Part shown: positions 16,736-25,544 of the stretch, in pieces
How the letters are laid out: each line of letters opens with the position of its first letter
Numbering within the stretch: the first letter of the stretch is position 1
Origin: Pyruvatibacter sp.
Lineage (GTDB): Bacteria > Pseudomonadota > Alphaproteobacteria > CGMCC-115125
Assembly: GCF_040219635.1 (NCBI RefSeq)
Contig: NZ_JAVJSC010000002.1
Span: forward strand, 405,151-469,150
Direction of reading: 5' to 3'
DNA length: 64,000 nt
The notes under the pieces: generated by a model
Database searches by the model: none
What the model saw: only the letters and a program-made list of their open reading frames with translations
What the model was told of the DNA's origin: nothing
Position numbers and translations under genes: made by a program

Positions 16736-18358
16736 ATGCGCCTTTTTCACACTCTTGCTGCCTGTCTGATCGCCACGGCAGTTTCACTGCCTGCCAATGC
16801 GCAGCCCACCCTTGCGGACGACTGGACGATGGAAGCCATAACCGGACCATCGCCCTTTCACGGCATTCACGGGTTAACCGTTACACCTGATGGCAGGTTG
16901 CTGGCAGGCTCCGTAGTAGGCGCCACACTTTATGAAATTGACCGCACCAGCGGGGCCGTCACGGTAGCTGAAGCGCCGCCCCACGGCATGGCCGACGATG
17001 TGGAGGAAGGCCCCGACGGCACCATCGCCTGGACGGCTTTTTTGCAGGGCAAGGTCTTTGCCCGCACACCTGACGGCGAATTGCTGACACTGGCAGAGGG
17101 ACTGCCCGGCACCAACTCACTCGCTTGGACTAGCGACGGTCGCCTGTTCATGACGCAGGTTTTTGCCGGTGACGCCCTGTGGGAGCTGGACCCCACCGGC
17201 CAGACAGAGCCGCGCCTCGTCATGAAAGACATGGGTGGCCTCAACGGCTTTGACTTCGGGCCGGACGGGTATCTGTACGGGCCACTGTGGTTCAAGAAGC
17301 AGGTCGTTCGTGTCAACGTGACGGCCGGCACGATTGAAGTTGTCGCGGACGGGTTCCAGACGCCCGCCGCCGTCAACTTCAACTCCAAAAACGAACTCTT
17401 TGCCGTCGACACGCAGGCTGGCGAAATCATCCGCGTGGATGTGGCATCCGGCAATAAAACGGTCGTCGCGCGTGTGAAACCCGCCATCGACAATCTGGCC
17501 TTTGCCCCTGACGACACGCTGTACATTTCCAACATGGCCGACAACGCCATCATTGAAGTGGATGTGGAGACCGGCGAAAGCAAAGCCCTGGTGTCCGGCC
17601 CCCTTGCAGTCGCCGCCGACATTGCCATCAGCGAAGACGGTAAAAAACTTTACGTGGCAGACGTTTTTGCCTTTCGCGCCATTGATCTTGAAACCGGCAC
17701 CGTTGAAGAGATCGCCCGCGTGTTTGCGCAGGAAATGGATTACCCGCTGAGTGTTGCGGCAGCAGGCGGAGAAATCGGCGCTGCCGGACTTACCGCAGGG
17801 GCCGTGCAACTGTTTGACGCTAAGACCGGCGCATCGCTGGGCGTGCATCACGGGTTCACCACGCCGACAGAGGCCCTGCCCCGTGGCGACGGGTTTGTGA
17901 TGGTCACAGAATATGCACGCGGCACCATTGTCTATACCGGCGGTGACAACTGGGACGACCGCGTTGACATGATTGAAGGGCTGGAAGGCCCGGCGATGAT
18001 GGCGGAAGGTCCCGATGGTCCGGTCTATGTGTCTGAAACTTTGGGCGGGCGTATCATCCGCCTGACGGACTCAGGCGTGCCTGATGTGATTGTGGATGGC
18101 CTCAGCAACCCGGAAGGGTTTGACTTTCTGAGTACCGGCCAAATCGTGATTGCAGAGGCCGCTGCGCAGCGCATCACCATTGCGGACCCGGCAACCGGCG
18201 AAAAAACCGTCATCGCTTCCGGCCTGCCGTTCGGCGTCGTGCCGGAGGAAGGCCCCGAAGTGTTCATGCCTACCGGCATCGCCGTCGGCCCGGATGACAG
18301 CATCTATTTTTCCTCGGAGCATCTGGCGCAGGTTTTCCGCCTCAGCCAAACCCGATAG
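16736..18358 (+). CDS. Secreted SMP-30/NHL-like beta-propeller protein
   Basis: This 540-residue protein has a signal peptide (residues 1-22, ending PANA) and is predicted to be periplasmic. The body consists of repeated blades of the type GxL.....D.xTGxxxxVA, with motifs such as TPDGRLLAGS, GPDGYLYGP, APDDTLYISNMADNAIIEVD and SEDGKKLYVAD. This is the pattern of SMP-30/gluconolactonase and NHL-repeat propellers. A lactonase or ligand-binding role is possible; nothing more specific can be said. The ATG at 16736 is preceded by GGGGGA. The open frame reaches back to 16628 but would overlap the HIT gene. A bidirectional terminator follows. Confidence 0.82.
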   Translation: MRLFHTLAACLIATAVSLPANAQPTLADDWTMEAITGPSPFHGIHGLTVTPDGRLLAGSVVGATLYEIDRTSGAVTVAEAPPHGMADDVEEGPDGTIAWTAFLQGKVFARTPDGELLTLAEGLPGTNSLAWTSDGRLFMTQVFAGDALWELDPTGQTEPRLVMKDMGGLNGFDFGPDGYLYGPLWFKKQVVRVNVTAGTIEVVADGFQTPAAVNFNSKNELFAVDTQAGEIIRVDVASGNKTVVARVKPAIDNLAFAPDDTLYISNMADNAIIEVDVETGESKALVSGPLAVAADIAISEDGKKLYVADVFAFRAIDLETGTVEEIARVFAQEMDYPLSVAAAGGEIGAAGLTAGAVQLFDAKTGASLGVHHGFTTPTEALPRGDGFVMVTEYARGTIVYTGGDNWDDRVDMIEGLEGPAMMAEGPDGPVYVSETLGGRIIRLTDSGVPDVIVDGLSNPEGFDFLSTGQIVIAEAAAQRITIADPATGEKTVIASGLPFGVVPEEGPEVFMPTGIAVGPDDSIYFSSEHLAQVFRLSQTR

Positions 18359-18376
18359 GCGGCAGTCAGCCAAAGA

Positions 18377-18413
18377 AAAACCGGCGGTCGTGCAACGCAC
18401 CACCGCCGGTTTT
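18377..18413. terminator. Bidirectional terminator between propeller gene and clpA
   Basis: AAAACCGGCGGT at 18377-18388 pairs with ACCGCCGGTTTT at 18402-18413 around a 13-base loop. A's on the left and T's on the right let it act on both strands. It lies between two convergent genes. Confidence 0.9.
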
Positions 18414-18432
18414 GATTTGTTATCCGGAAAGC

Positions 18433-20757
18433 CTACTTTGTGACCTTCGCAGCGGGTTTCTTGCCGCCCTTCTTCTTGCGGCTGGGTGGCGGAGGCGCAG
18501 ACTCAAACGCGAATGTCAGCGCGTCGTCCTTCACGTCCACATGCACAACACCGCCCCGCGTGAGCTTGCCGAACAGCAGTTCCTCAGCCAGCGGTTTCTT
18601 GACGTGCTCCTGAATGATGCGGCCCAGCGGACGCGCACCAAAGTGCTCGTCAAAGCCGCGTTCACCCAGCCATGCGTTGGCGGCTTTGGACAGCTCAATG
18701 GTCACGTTGCGGTCTGCAAGCTGCACTTCAAGCTGAAGCACAAACTTCTCGACCACGCGCGCGATCACATCCTGCGAGAGACCAGCAAACGGAATGACAG
18801 CGTCCAGCCGGTTGCGGAACTCAGGCGTGAACATCTTCTTGATCGCTTCAAAATCCTCGCCCTCCCGCTTGGTGCGGCCAAAGCCGATGGGTGGCTTTTG
18901 CATGTCAGACGCGCCCGCATTGGTGGTCATGATGAGGATCACATTGCGGAAATCGATCTTTTTGCCGTTGTGGTCTGTCAGCGACCCATGATCCATCACC
19001 TGCAACAAGATGTTGAACAGATCAGGGTGCGCTTTTTCAATTTCATCCAGCAGCAACACGCAATGGGGATGCTGGTCGATGCCGTCGGTCAGCAGACCGC
19101 CCTGGTCAAAGCCCACATAGCCCGGAGGCGCACCGATGAGGCGCGATACCGTGTGGCGCTCCATATATTCCGACATGTCGAAGCGCAGAAGCTCGACCCC
19201 CATGATCGAGGCCAGTTGCCGCGCCACTTCCGTTTTGCCAACGCCGGTGGGGCCGGAAAACAGATACGAGCCAATCGGCTTTTCAGGCTCCCGCAACCCC
19301 GCCCGCGCCAGCTTGATGGCCGCCGACAAGGCGGTGATCGCCTCATCCTGCCCGAACACAACGCGCTTCAGATCAGTGTCGATGCTCTTGAGCTTTTCTG
19401 TGTCCGTCTTGGTAACAGACTTGGGCGGAATGCGCGCCATGGTGGAGACAACCGCTTCCACTTCCTTCACCCCGACCGTCTTTTTGCGACGGCTCTCAGG
19501 CAGCAGCATCTGCGACGCGCCCACCTCGTCGATCACATCAATGGCTTTGTCCGGCAGCTTGCGGTCGTGCATGTAGCGCGCTGAAAGTTCCACCGCCGTC
19601 TTGATAGCGTCGTTGGTGTACCGGATCTTGTGATAGTCCTCAAAATACGGTTTCAGGCCTTTGAGGATTTTGATCGCATCGGGCACGGACGGTTCTGCCA
19701 CGTCAATCTTCTGGAACCGCCGCACTAGCGCACGGTCTTTTTCAAAGTGCTGGCGATACTCTTTGTAGGTCGTGGACCCGATGCAACGCAACTCACCGTT
19801 CTGCAAAGCAGGCTTCAGCAGGTTTGACGCATCCATCGCACCACCAGATGTGGCACCGGCACCGATGACAGTGTGGATTTCGTCAATGAACATGACAGCA
19901 CCAGGATACTGTTCCAGTTCCTTCACCACCGCCTTCAGCCGCTCCTCAAAGTCACCGCGATAGCGCGTGCCCGCCAGCAGCGCTCCCATATCGAGGGAGA
20001 AGATGGTGGCGTCCTTCAGCACCTCCGGCACTTCGCCGTTGACAATCTTGCGCGCCAATCCTTCGGCGATCGCCGTTTTGCCGACACCAGGATCACCCAC
20101 AAACAGCGGGTTGTTCTTCGAGCGGCGGCACAAAATCTGTATGGTGCGGTCAATCTCCGCGTCACGACCGATCAGCGGGTCAATCTTGCCTTTTGCGGCT
20201 TTCTCGTTGAGGTTTACGCAATAGGTATCGAGCGCCTCCGAGCCTTCCTTGGCCCCACGCTCGTCACTCTCGTCTTCCTCAGACGCGCCGCGCGGCGTGC
20301 GCGTTTCGGCCATGTCAGCGCGCTTGGCAATGCCGTGGCTGATATAGTTCACAGCGTCATACCGCGTCATGTCCTGCTCCTGCAGGAAATAGGCGGCATG
20401 GCTTTCACGCTCTGCAAAAATCGCCACCAGCACATTGGCCCCGGTCACTTCTTCGCGGCCCGATGACTGCACATGAATGACGGCGCGCTGGATAACCCGC
20501 TGGAACCCGGCGGTGGGTTTGGAGTCCTCGCCGCTGGTAATGATCAGATTGGCAAGCTCGGTGTCGATATACGACACAAGGTCCATGCGCAGCTTATCAA
20601 CATCAACGCTACACGCCCGCATGACGGCGGCAGCGTCCTGGTCGTCGATCAAAGACAGCAACAGATGCTCAAGCGTTGCGTATTCGTGGCCGCGCTCATT
20701 GGCCAGGGCAAGGGCCCGATGAAGGCCCTCTTCAAGACTGCGGGAAAATGATGGCAA
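18433..20757 (-). CDS. clpA: ATP-dependent Clp protease ATP-binding subunit ClpA
   Basis: This 774-residue AAA+ unfoldase feeds substrates to the ClpP peptidase and receives N-end-rule substrates from ClpS. The N-domain covers about 1-145. AAA1 has Walker A GDPGVGKT (221-228) and Walker B VMFIDEIH (288-295). AAA2 has Walker A GPTGVGKT (502-509). An IGF tripeptide in KPPIGFGRT, about residue 625, is the ClpP-docking loop. The C-terminal tail is Lys/Pro-rich. The start codon is TTG, chosen because MPSFSRSLEEGLHRAL is the conserved beginning of ClpA and CAGGAG lies about 11 bases upstream. clpS ends 50 bases upstream. Confidence 0.97.
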   Translation of the reverse strand: MPSFSRSLEEGLHRALALANERGHEYATLEHLLLSLIDDQDAAAVMRACSVDVDKLRMDLVSYIDTELANLIITSGEDSKPTAGFQRVIQRAVIHVQSSGREEVTGANVLVAIFAERESHAAYFLQEQDMTRYDAVNYISHGIAKRADMAETRTPRGASEEDESDERGAKEGSEALDTYCVNLNEKAAKGKIDPLIGRDAEIDRTIQILCRRSKNNPLFVGDPGVGKTAIAEGLARKIVNGEVPEVLKDATIFSLDMGALLAGTRYRGDFEERLKAVVKELEQYPGAVMFIDEIHTVIGAGATSGGAMDASNLLKPALQNGELRCIGSTTYKEYRQHFEKDRALVRRFQKIDVAEPSVPDAIKILKGLKPYFEDYHKIRYTNDAIKTAVELSARYMHDRKLPDKAIDVIDEVGASQMLLPESRRKKTVGVKEVEAVVSTMARIPPKSVTKTDTEKLKSIDTDLKRVVFGQDEAITALSAAIKLARAGLREPEKPIGSYLFSGPTGVGKTEVARQLASIMGVELLRFDMSEYMERHTVSRLIGAPPGYVGFDQGGLLTDGIDQHPHCVLLLDEIEKAHPDLFNILLQVMDHGSLTDHNGKKIDFRNVILIMTTNAGASDMQKPPIGFGRTKREGEDFEAIKKMFTPEFRNRLDAVIPFAGLSQDVIARVVEKFVLQLEVQLADRNVTIELSKAANAWLGERGFDEHFGARPLGRIIQEHVKKPLAEELLFGKLTRGGVVHVDVKDDALTFAFESAPPPPSRKKKGGKKPAAKVTK

Positions 20758-20807
20758 CGCTGACTACTCCTGAATTGGCCGACAGGGCCTGACCCGCCAA
20801 CTGAACT

Positions 20808-21215
20808 TCACTCTTTCTCCATCGTGCATTGCAGGGGGTGCTGATGCTGCCCCGCAAAGTCCATCACCTGAGTGACTTTTGTTTCAGCCACCTCGTAGGT
20901 GAACACGCCACATATACCTACGCCGTTTTGATGCACATGGAGCATCACCCGCGTCGCATCTTCCGCGCCCATGTTGAAAAACCGCTCCAGCACATGAATG
21001 ACAAACTCCATGGGCGTGTAATCGTCGTTCAAAAGCAGCACTTTGTATAGCGACGGTTTTTTGGTTTTAGGCTTGGTCTTGGTGATGACACCCGTGTCGG
21101 ACCCGCCCCGCCCCGGTGGCTCGTCTGATCCATCAGGCTCATCGGGATGCAGGCGCGACGCTGCAACCGGCAGTGCGGTGCGCGTGTCATCAAAATTAAA
21201 ATCGGGTGCGGTCAT
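20808..21215 (-). CDS. clpS: ClpS adaptor protein
   Basis: This 135-residue adaptor delivers N-end-rule substrates to ClpA. The core is recognisable: KVLLLNDDYTPMEFVIHVLERFF, with the substrate-pocket NDDYTPMEFV, and MLHVHQNGVGICGVFTYEVAETK. The first 45 residues form a long, Pro/Gly/Asp-rich, probably disordered arm, compared with roughly 25 in E. coli ClpS. That arm may tune ClpA interaction. I used the ATG at 21215; a longer frame to 21299 lacks homology. It lies directly upstream of clpA on the same strand. Confidence 0.94.
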   Translation of the reverse strand: MTAPDFNFDDTRTALPVAASRLHPDEPDGSDEPPGRGGSDTGVITKTKPKTKKPSLYKVLLLNDDYTPMEFVIHVLERFFNMGAEDATRVMLHVHQNGVGICGVFTYEVAETKVTQVMDFAGQHQHPLQCTMEKE

Positions 21216-21365
21216 CAGTTCAGTCACGGGAGCTCGGACACCGGAGTTCAGACACGGGATAGTGCAAAGCGCGATCTGCATAATCGGGATAATTGGCACA
21301 ATACCACATCATATGGGGCCAAATTAGCGAATGTGAAGGCGGGCGCAAAGCCACACAAATCAGCA

Positions 21366-21797
21366 CTAGCGGATGATCTCGCCTTCCAGTTCCTCAAGCC
21401 ACGCCTCGACGCGCTTCCGGTTCACGCCAAAATCGTAATATCCTGTTTTGGAGCGGCTGAAGATCGCAATCGTGGACTGCGTATGCCCATGGGGCAGAAC
21501 CCGTACAGAGATAAAATCCTTGAAGTTCAGCACTGCGGAATAGTGAACAAACTCAAAGGCCTTCGCCTCTTCGTTCATGCCGCTGAGTTCCACCCGCGAC
21601 TGGCGCGAAACGACATGCATGATGGCATCGCGCAACTCGGTTGACGGAACATCATAAATGTCCGCTGGCCGGTGCGGAACCGCGTCCTGACAAAGATCGT
21701 CCGGCGCCACCAGATATTCATTCGGCGTGCCTTTGAGCTTCAGATGCTTGAAATCAAGCACGGGAGTGCCTGATGTGATTCCTTTTTTGTGTGCCAT
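21366..21797 (-). CDS. DUF1499 family protein
   Basis: This 143-residue protein of unknown function lacks a signal peptide. The DUF1499 pattern is visible in the second half: DVPSTELRDAIMHVV, then a strand ending FVHYSAVLNFKDFISVRVLP, then STIAIFSRSKTGYYDFGVN and a C-terminal helix RVEAWLEELE. Members are found near envelope or chaperone genes in alphaproteobacteria, but no activity is known. It ends 150 bases before the clpS start, and the intervening sequence shows no strong terminator. Confidence 0.75.
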   Translation of the reverse strand: MAHKKGITSGTPVLDFKHLKLKGTPNEYLVAPDDLCQDAVPHRPADIYDVPSTELRDAIMHVVSRQSRVELSGMNEEAKAFEFVHYSAVLNFKDFISVRVLPHGHTQSTIAIFSRSKTGYYDFGVNRKRVEAWLEELEGEIIR

Positions 21798-22146
21798 GCA
21801 GCAAACCTAATATGCCGCGCGCCATTTCCCAAACTGAAAATCAATAGGGCACTGGTCCGTTCAAGAGCTTCAGGCCTGTAGCCCCCGGTCTGGCCAATCC
21901 TGTTCCAGCACCTCACAAACGTTAAGTTTCGTTAACTGTTTTGTAACGCAGCAAGGCGATCTTGAGTGCAGTGCGGCGCACCCGGCAGACACGCTCACCG
22001 CACCCCTTGAGGCAGGGCGGATGTCAGACACATTTAAGTTCAGGCCTGATGGCCCAAATCGCAACACACACGCGGGTAAATTGCGTCTGCTTAGGTCATG
22101 GCACCATCTTGCCCTCGGCACTGAACCTGCATACCGTAGGGGGAAG
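21798..22146. promoter_or_regulatory. Divergent upstream region, with a CtrA-like site
   Basis: This gene-free stretch separates the DUF1499 gene (-) from the carboxypeptidase gene (+). At 21922-21936 it contains TTAA-N6-TTAAC, close to the CtrA consensus TTAA-N7-TTAAC but one base short in the spacer. It is followed by GTAACG. If translation starts at 22021 rather than 22147, the last 126 bases are coding. I see no clear -35/-10 pair. Confidence 0.3.
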
Positions 22147-23895
22147 ATGTGGGGGCCTTGGCGGACCGGACGGGTTTTCGGTTCAAAACAAGGCAGATTT
22201 GGCGCGTTTGCCGCCAAAAAGGTCCATCGGGGGATGGGTCAGATGCGTAGTTCAGGGGGGACACACCCGTTGCGGGAATATCTGTCGTCAAAACCGGGCA
22301 TTAGCAGCGTGGGCCTTGCAGCCCGTCTTGCCACGCGTCTGGGCGCATTTGCCGCGATGGTGGCAATGATTTTTGTGGCGACATCGCTCGTGGCTGTAGC
22401 GCCTGCCTCTGCCAAGCCCAAATACGCAGCGCTGGTCCTTGATAAATATTCAGGCCGCGTGCTTTTTGCGCGCAACGCAGACGAAGCCCGCTACCCCGCC
22501 TCGCTGACAAAAATCATGACGCTCTACATCGTGTTCGAGGAGCTAGCCAAGGGCAATATCAAGCTCGACACAAAATGGCCGGTTTCTGAAAACGCCGCCG
22601 CGCAGGCCCCCTCTAAGCTGGGGCTGGACGCAGGCGATACCATCACCGTTGAAGAAGCCATGCTGGCGCTCATTACCAAATCGGCCAACGACGTGGCCAT
22701 GGTGGTGGCGGAAGGCATCTCCGGTAGCGAGCGCAAGTTTGCGCAGCTCATGACCACCAAGGCCCGCAAGCTTGGCATGGCGCGCACAACATTCCGCAAC
22801 CCTCACGGGCTGCCCGACAACCGCCAAATCACGACAGCCCGCGACATGGCCACGCTGGCCCAGCGCGTAATGGATGACTTCCCTCAGTTCTATCCGTATT
22901 TCAGCACTGAGAGCTTCAACTTCCGTGGTCGCGTGTTCAACAATCACAACAACCTGCTGGGCGACTACGAAGGCACTAACGGCATCAAGACGGGGTACAC
23001 CCGCGCCTCGGGCTTCAACCTCACAGCCTCGGTCATTCGCGACGGCAAGCATCTGGTGGGCGTGGTACTCGGCGGCAAGACCCCGCGCGCCCGCGACGCC
23101 CATATGGTGGACATTCTCGACGAAGCCTTTGGCCGCGTTCCGCGTCGGGGCCATATGTCGATAGCCACAACGGCACCCATTCCACGCCTGCGGCCTGAGC
23201 CCGCGGCTCCCGCCCGACCGCAGATCGTTGCCGCAGCAGCCACCGCCCAACAACTGCCCGCACCAGTTGCACCACACCCCGTGGCGGCGCCCGCATCACC
23301 ACAACAAGTTGCAGCGCTTATTGCCCCGGCACCCGTGCCCCAGTCGGCTACCGTGCCCCAGTCTGCTACCGTGCCCAAGCCAGCCCCGGAACAACGCCGC
23401 CTTGATGTGGCAACAACCTCCGGGTTCAAGGATGTAACGGCCTGGTTGGTATCCCCTGCCAACGCCCGCGAACGCGCACCGGGAAACATCTCGGCAACAG
23501 GTACCGCAGCGACCAGCACCGCAGAAACTGGGATGGGCAGCGTTGATGCGGCACAGCAGGTTGCATTCGCTGACAGCAGCCCGCGCCCAACGCTTACAAC
23601 GCTCCCTGCGCCCGCAGCCGCTGCCGCATGGCGCATTCAGATCGGGGCCTATTCAGATGCCGAGGAAGCCGGCCGACGCATTCAGGCGGCTGTTTCGCGC
23701 GCACCGGGCGTATTGCAGGGCAAAGGCCCGGCCACCGTGCCCGTCAAAACCGCTTCGCGCACACTCTATCGCTCTCGCTTCACAGGCTTTGGCGGTGAGG
23801 ACCAGGCACGCAACGCCTGCAACACCCTGATCCGCGAAGGCATAAGTTGCATCACCGTCCCGCCGGACGACTGGTACGCGCCATCTGCAAACTAG
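22147..23895 (+). CDS. D-alanyl-D-alanine carboxypeptidase with SPOR domain
   Basis: This DacA-type serine peptidase trims peptidoglycan stem peptides in the periplasm. An N-terminal signal anchor ends in VAPASAKP. The catalytic SxxK serine is coded at 22501 (SLTK), the SxN motif at 22681 (SAND) and KTG at 22987 (IKTGYT). A long Ala/Pro-rich linker (about 23170-23620), including two copies of VPQSAT, leads to a C-terminal SPOR domain (about 23629-23865) that should bind denuded septal glycan. The start is uncertain: ATGs at 22021, 22147, 22234 and 22243 are in frame. I used 22147 because AGGGGGA precedes it; 22021 also has a GAGG-rich leader, but the residues it would add look non-coding. Confidence 0.9.
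   Translation: MWGPWRTGRVFGSKQGRFGAFAAKKVHRGMGQMRSSGGTHPLREYLSSKPGISSVGLAARLATRLGAFAAMVAMIFVATSLVAVAPASAKPKYAALVLDKYSGRVLFARNADEARYPASLTKIMTLYIVFEELAKGNIKLDTKWPVSENAAAQAPSKLGLDAGDTITVEEAMLALITKSANDVAMVVAEGISGSERKFAQLMTTKARKLGMARTTFRNPHGLPDNRQITTARDMATLAQRVMDDFPQFYPYFSTESFNFRGRVFNNHNNLLGDYEGTNGIKTGYTRASGFNLTASVIRDGKHLVGVVLGGKTPRARDAHMVDILDEAFGRVPRRGHMSIATTAPIPRLRPEPAAPARPQIVAAAATAQQLPAPVAPHPVAAPASPQQVAALIAPAPVPQSATVPQSATVPKPAPEQRRLDVATTSGFKDVTAWLVSPANARERAPGNISATGTAATSTAETGMGSVDAAQQVAFADSSPRPTLTTLPAPAAAAAWRIQIGAYSDAEEAGRRIQAAVSRAPGVLQGKGPATVPVKTASRTLYRSRFTGFGGEDQARNACNTLIREGISCITVPPDDWYAPSAN
23335..23382 (+). repeat. 18-bp tandem repeat in the carboxypeptidase linker
   Basis: Two 18-base units (23335-23352 and 23353-23370), differing at one base, encode VPQSAT twice. 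A partial third unit encodes VPKPA. It lies in the Ala/Pro linker between the peptidase and SPOR domains, so length variation here should be tolerated. Confidence 0.85.
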
Positions 23896-23929
23896 ATTTC
23901 AGCAAACTGGGTGCTAGGCTTTCGGGGCG

Positions 23930-24697
23930 CTAGGCTTTGGCTGCCGCAAGCAGAATATCCTTCGCCTGATTGAGTTTTGCCGCCTGATAGGATGACCCGC
24001 CCTTGTCGGGATGAAACTTCTGCATCAGGTTGCGGTGCGCTTTTTTGATGTCGTCAATGCCCGCCCCTGGCGACAACCCAAGAACCTCATAGGCCTCGTC
24101 ACGGCTCATACCGGACGCCGACCGTGACGGCTGCTCCTGCCGCGATTGAGAGTGTGTGTCCTGGTATGTGCCCTCACCCGCCTCGCCAGCACCGCCAGAA
24201 CCGCCATACACCCGCTCAATGTAGCTATCGAGCAACCGCAGGCTGTCTGCGTCACGCACGAGTTCAGACCGCAGCGCCATCACATCGGCTTCACTCAGAT
24301 TCTGAAGCTCAGCCCCTTCAAACCGGCCCTGTCTGACACGACCGCCCATCTCGCCGCTGTCATGGTCCAGCCACATGGTGAGCCACTCGGTTTCAATGTC
24401 CGAACTCTGCCCCTGCGACGGACCGCGTCCACTGCCGCCGCCCATGCCGGGAAACCCGCGCCCAAGCGACCCCAGCCGCCCCAGATCACCGCGGAACAGG
24501 GCGTAGGATGCCATGCCTGCGGGGATCGCCAGCCCCAGCCGTCCGGTGAGGCCCAAAAACAGCGTCACAATTGCCAGCAGACCACCACCCGTATAGCGCA
24601 CCACTTTCGCCAGCGTTGCCGCAGGCATGTTTCCGGCAGCAAACACCAACAGAATGGCTGCGCCGAGCAGGCAGACAAAAAGTGCAAAAAAGCCCAT
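23930..24697 (-). CDS. Membrane-anchored J-domain protein
   Basis: This 255-residue protein has two to three hydrophobic segments in the first 70 residues and then a Gly/Ser-rich stretch. A middle region (ETEWLTMWLDHDSGEMGGRV) resembles a conserved segment of alphaproteobacterial DnaJ-like membrane proteins. The C-terminal J domain spans about residues 200-255, with DEAYEVLGLSPGAG and FHPDKGG containing the HPD triad needed to stimulate a DnaK-type ATPase. The architecture (membrane part, then C-terminal J domain) resembles Tim14/DjlA-like co-chaperones. It begins 15 bases after the VWA gene stops. Confidence 0.87.
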   Translation of the reverse strand: MGFFALFVCLLGAAILLVFAAGNMPAATLAKVVRYTGGGLLAIVTLFLGLTGRLGLAIPAGMASYALFRGDLGRLGSLGRGFPGMGGGSGRGPSQGQSSDIETEWLTMWLDHDSGEMGGRVRQGRFEGAELQNLSEADVMALRSELVRDADSLRLLDSYIERVYGGSGGAGEAGEGTYQDTHSQSRQEQPSRSASGMSRDEAYEVLGLSPGAGIDDIKKAHRNLMQKFHPDKGGSSYQAAKLNQAKDILLAAAKA

Positions 24698-24712
24698 GGC
24701 GTGATGCGTTTC

Positions 24713-25438
24713 CTACTTAACCTGATGCGTGAGTTGGCGGATCGCAGAAGAGCCGGATGCCGCGTGGTTGGCAAGCGCCCTGCGCCCGCCGCTGGCATAC
24801 ACCGCCACGGCGCGCAGCAGGTCGCGCAACTGGTCCGCAGCTCCTGCATCAAACCGGGCGAATGCCCCGCCGGTCAGCCGCGCCACCTCCCTGAACGTGC
24901 GTTCAGCAGCAGGCTCATAGCCCTCCTGAAACATGAAGGCACGCACCCCCAGCAACCCCAGTTCGCCTGCCGCCGCACACACATCGTCTGCAGCCTCTTC
25001 CATGCAGTCACCCACATAAACAAGCGCTGCAACCGGCGCTTCACGGGCCTGGCTGATGGCGTGGCGCAGAGCACGGCATATCTGCGTATGCCCACCGCGC
25101 ACCTGCACACCCGTCATCGCGCGCGCCAAAGCGGCGGGCTCGCTCACCCAGGGACTTGCCCTGAACTCGCCATGTCCGCGAAAATAGGCCAGTTGCACAT
25201 CCAGCCCCCCCATCGACGCCGTCACATCAAACATCTGTGCCTGCAATGACAGCGCAGTGTCCCAGGTGGGCTGGCGGCTCAGGGTTGCGTCCATGATGAA
25301 CAGCAACCGCCCGCGCGTATTGCCGTGAACAGGCGGCGGTGTGGCCGCAACCTTGCTCAAAAACCGGTCAACGCTTGCACGGTCAGCCGCGCGCCCGGTC
25401 TGCGCCGAACGGTCGATCGATTTTCCCTTGTCGGCCAT
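24713..25438 (-). CDS. VWA-like protein
   Basis: This 241-residue protein has no signal peptide or membrane segment. Its first strand, GRLLFIMDATLSRQPTW (D50-A-T-L-S54), is a MIDAS-like DxTxS variant of the von Willebrand A metal site. Later GGHTQI supplies the conserved Thr, and AALVYVGDCMEE gives the acidic third motif. It is probably a protein-interaction module. It lies between mipZ and the J-domain gene on the same strand and probably forms an operon with the latter. No specific function is known to me. Confidence 0.78.
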   Translation of the reverse strand: MADKGKSIDRSAQTGRAADRASVDRFLSKVAATPPPVHGNTRGRLLFIMDATLSRQPTWDTALSLQAQMFDVTASMGGLDVQLAYFRGHGEFRASPWVSEPAALARAMTGVQVRGGHTQICRALRHAISQAREAPVAALVYVGDCMEEAADDVCAAAGELGLLGVRAFMFQEGYEPAAERTFREVARLTGGAFARFDAGAADQLRDLLRAVAVYASGGRRALANHAASGSSAIRQLTHQVK

Positions 25439-25544
25439 TAGCGACCGTCAGATAAAATACATGCCATGAGGCTAAAGATGGGGCGGAACCACCGGCTTGC
25501 CAACCCATATCGGATCAACGCAGCAGCCAAAGCGACCGCACTTT

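Noticed and set aside
18412..19584. 390-residue frame antisense to clpA
   Set aside because: It is a shadow of a GC-rich coding strand; the clpA frame contains all catalytic motifs and the antisense product has no domain.
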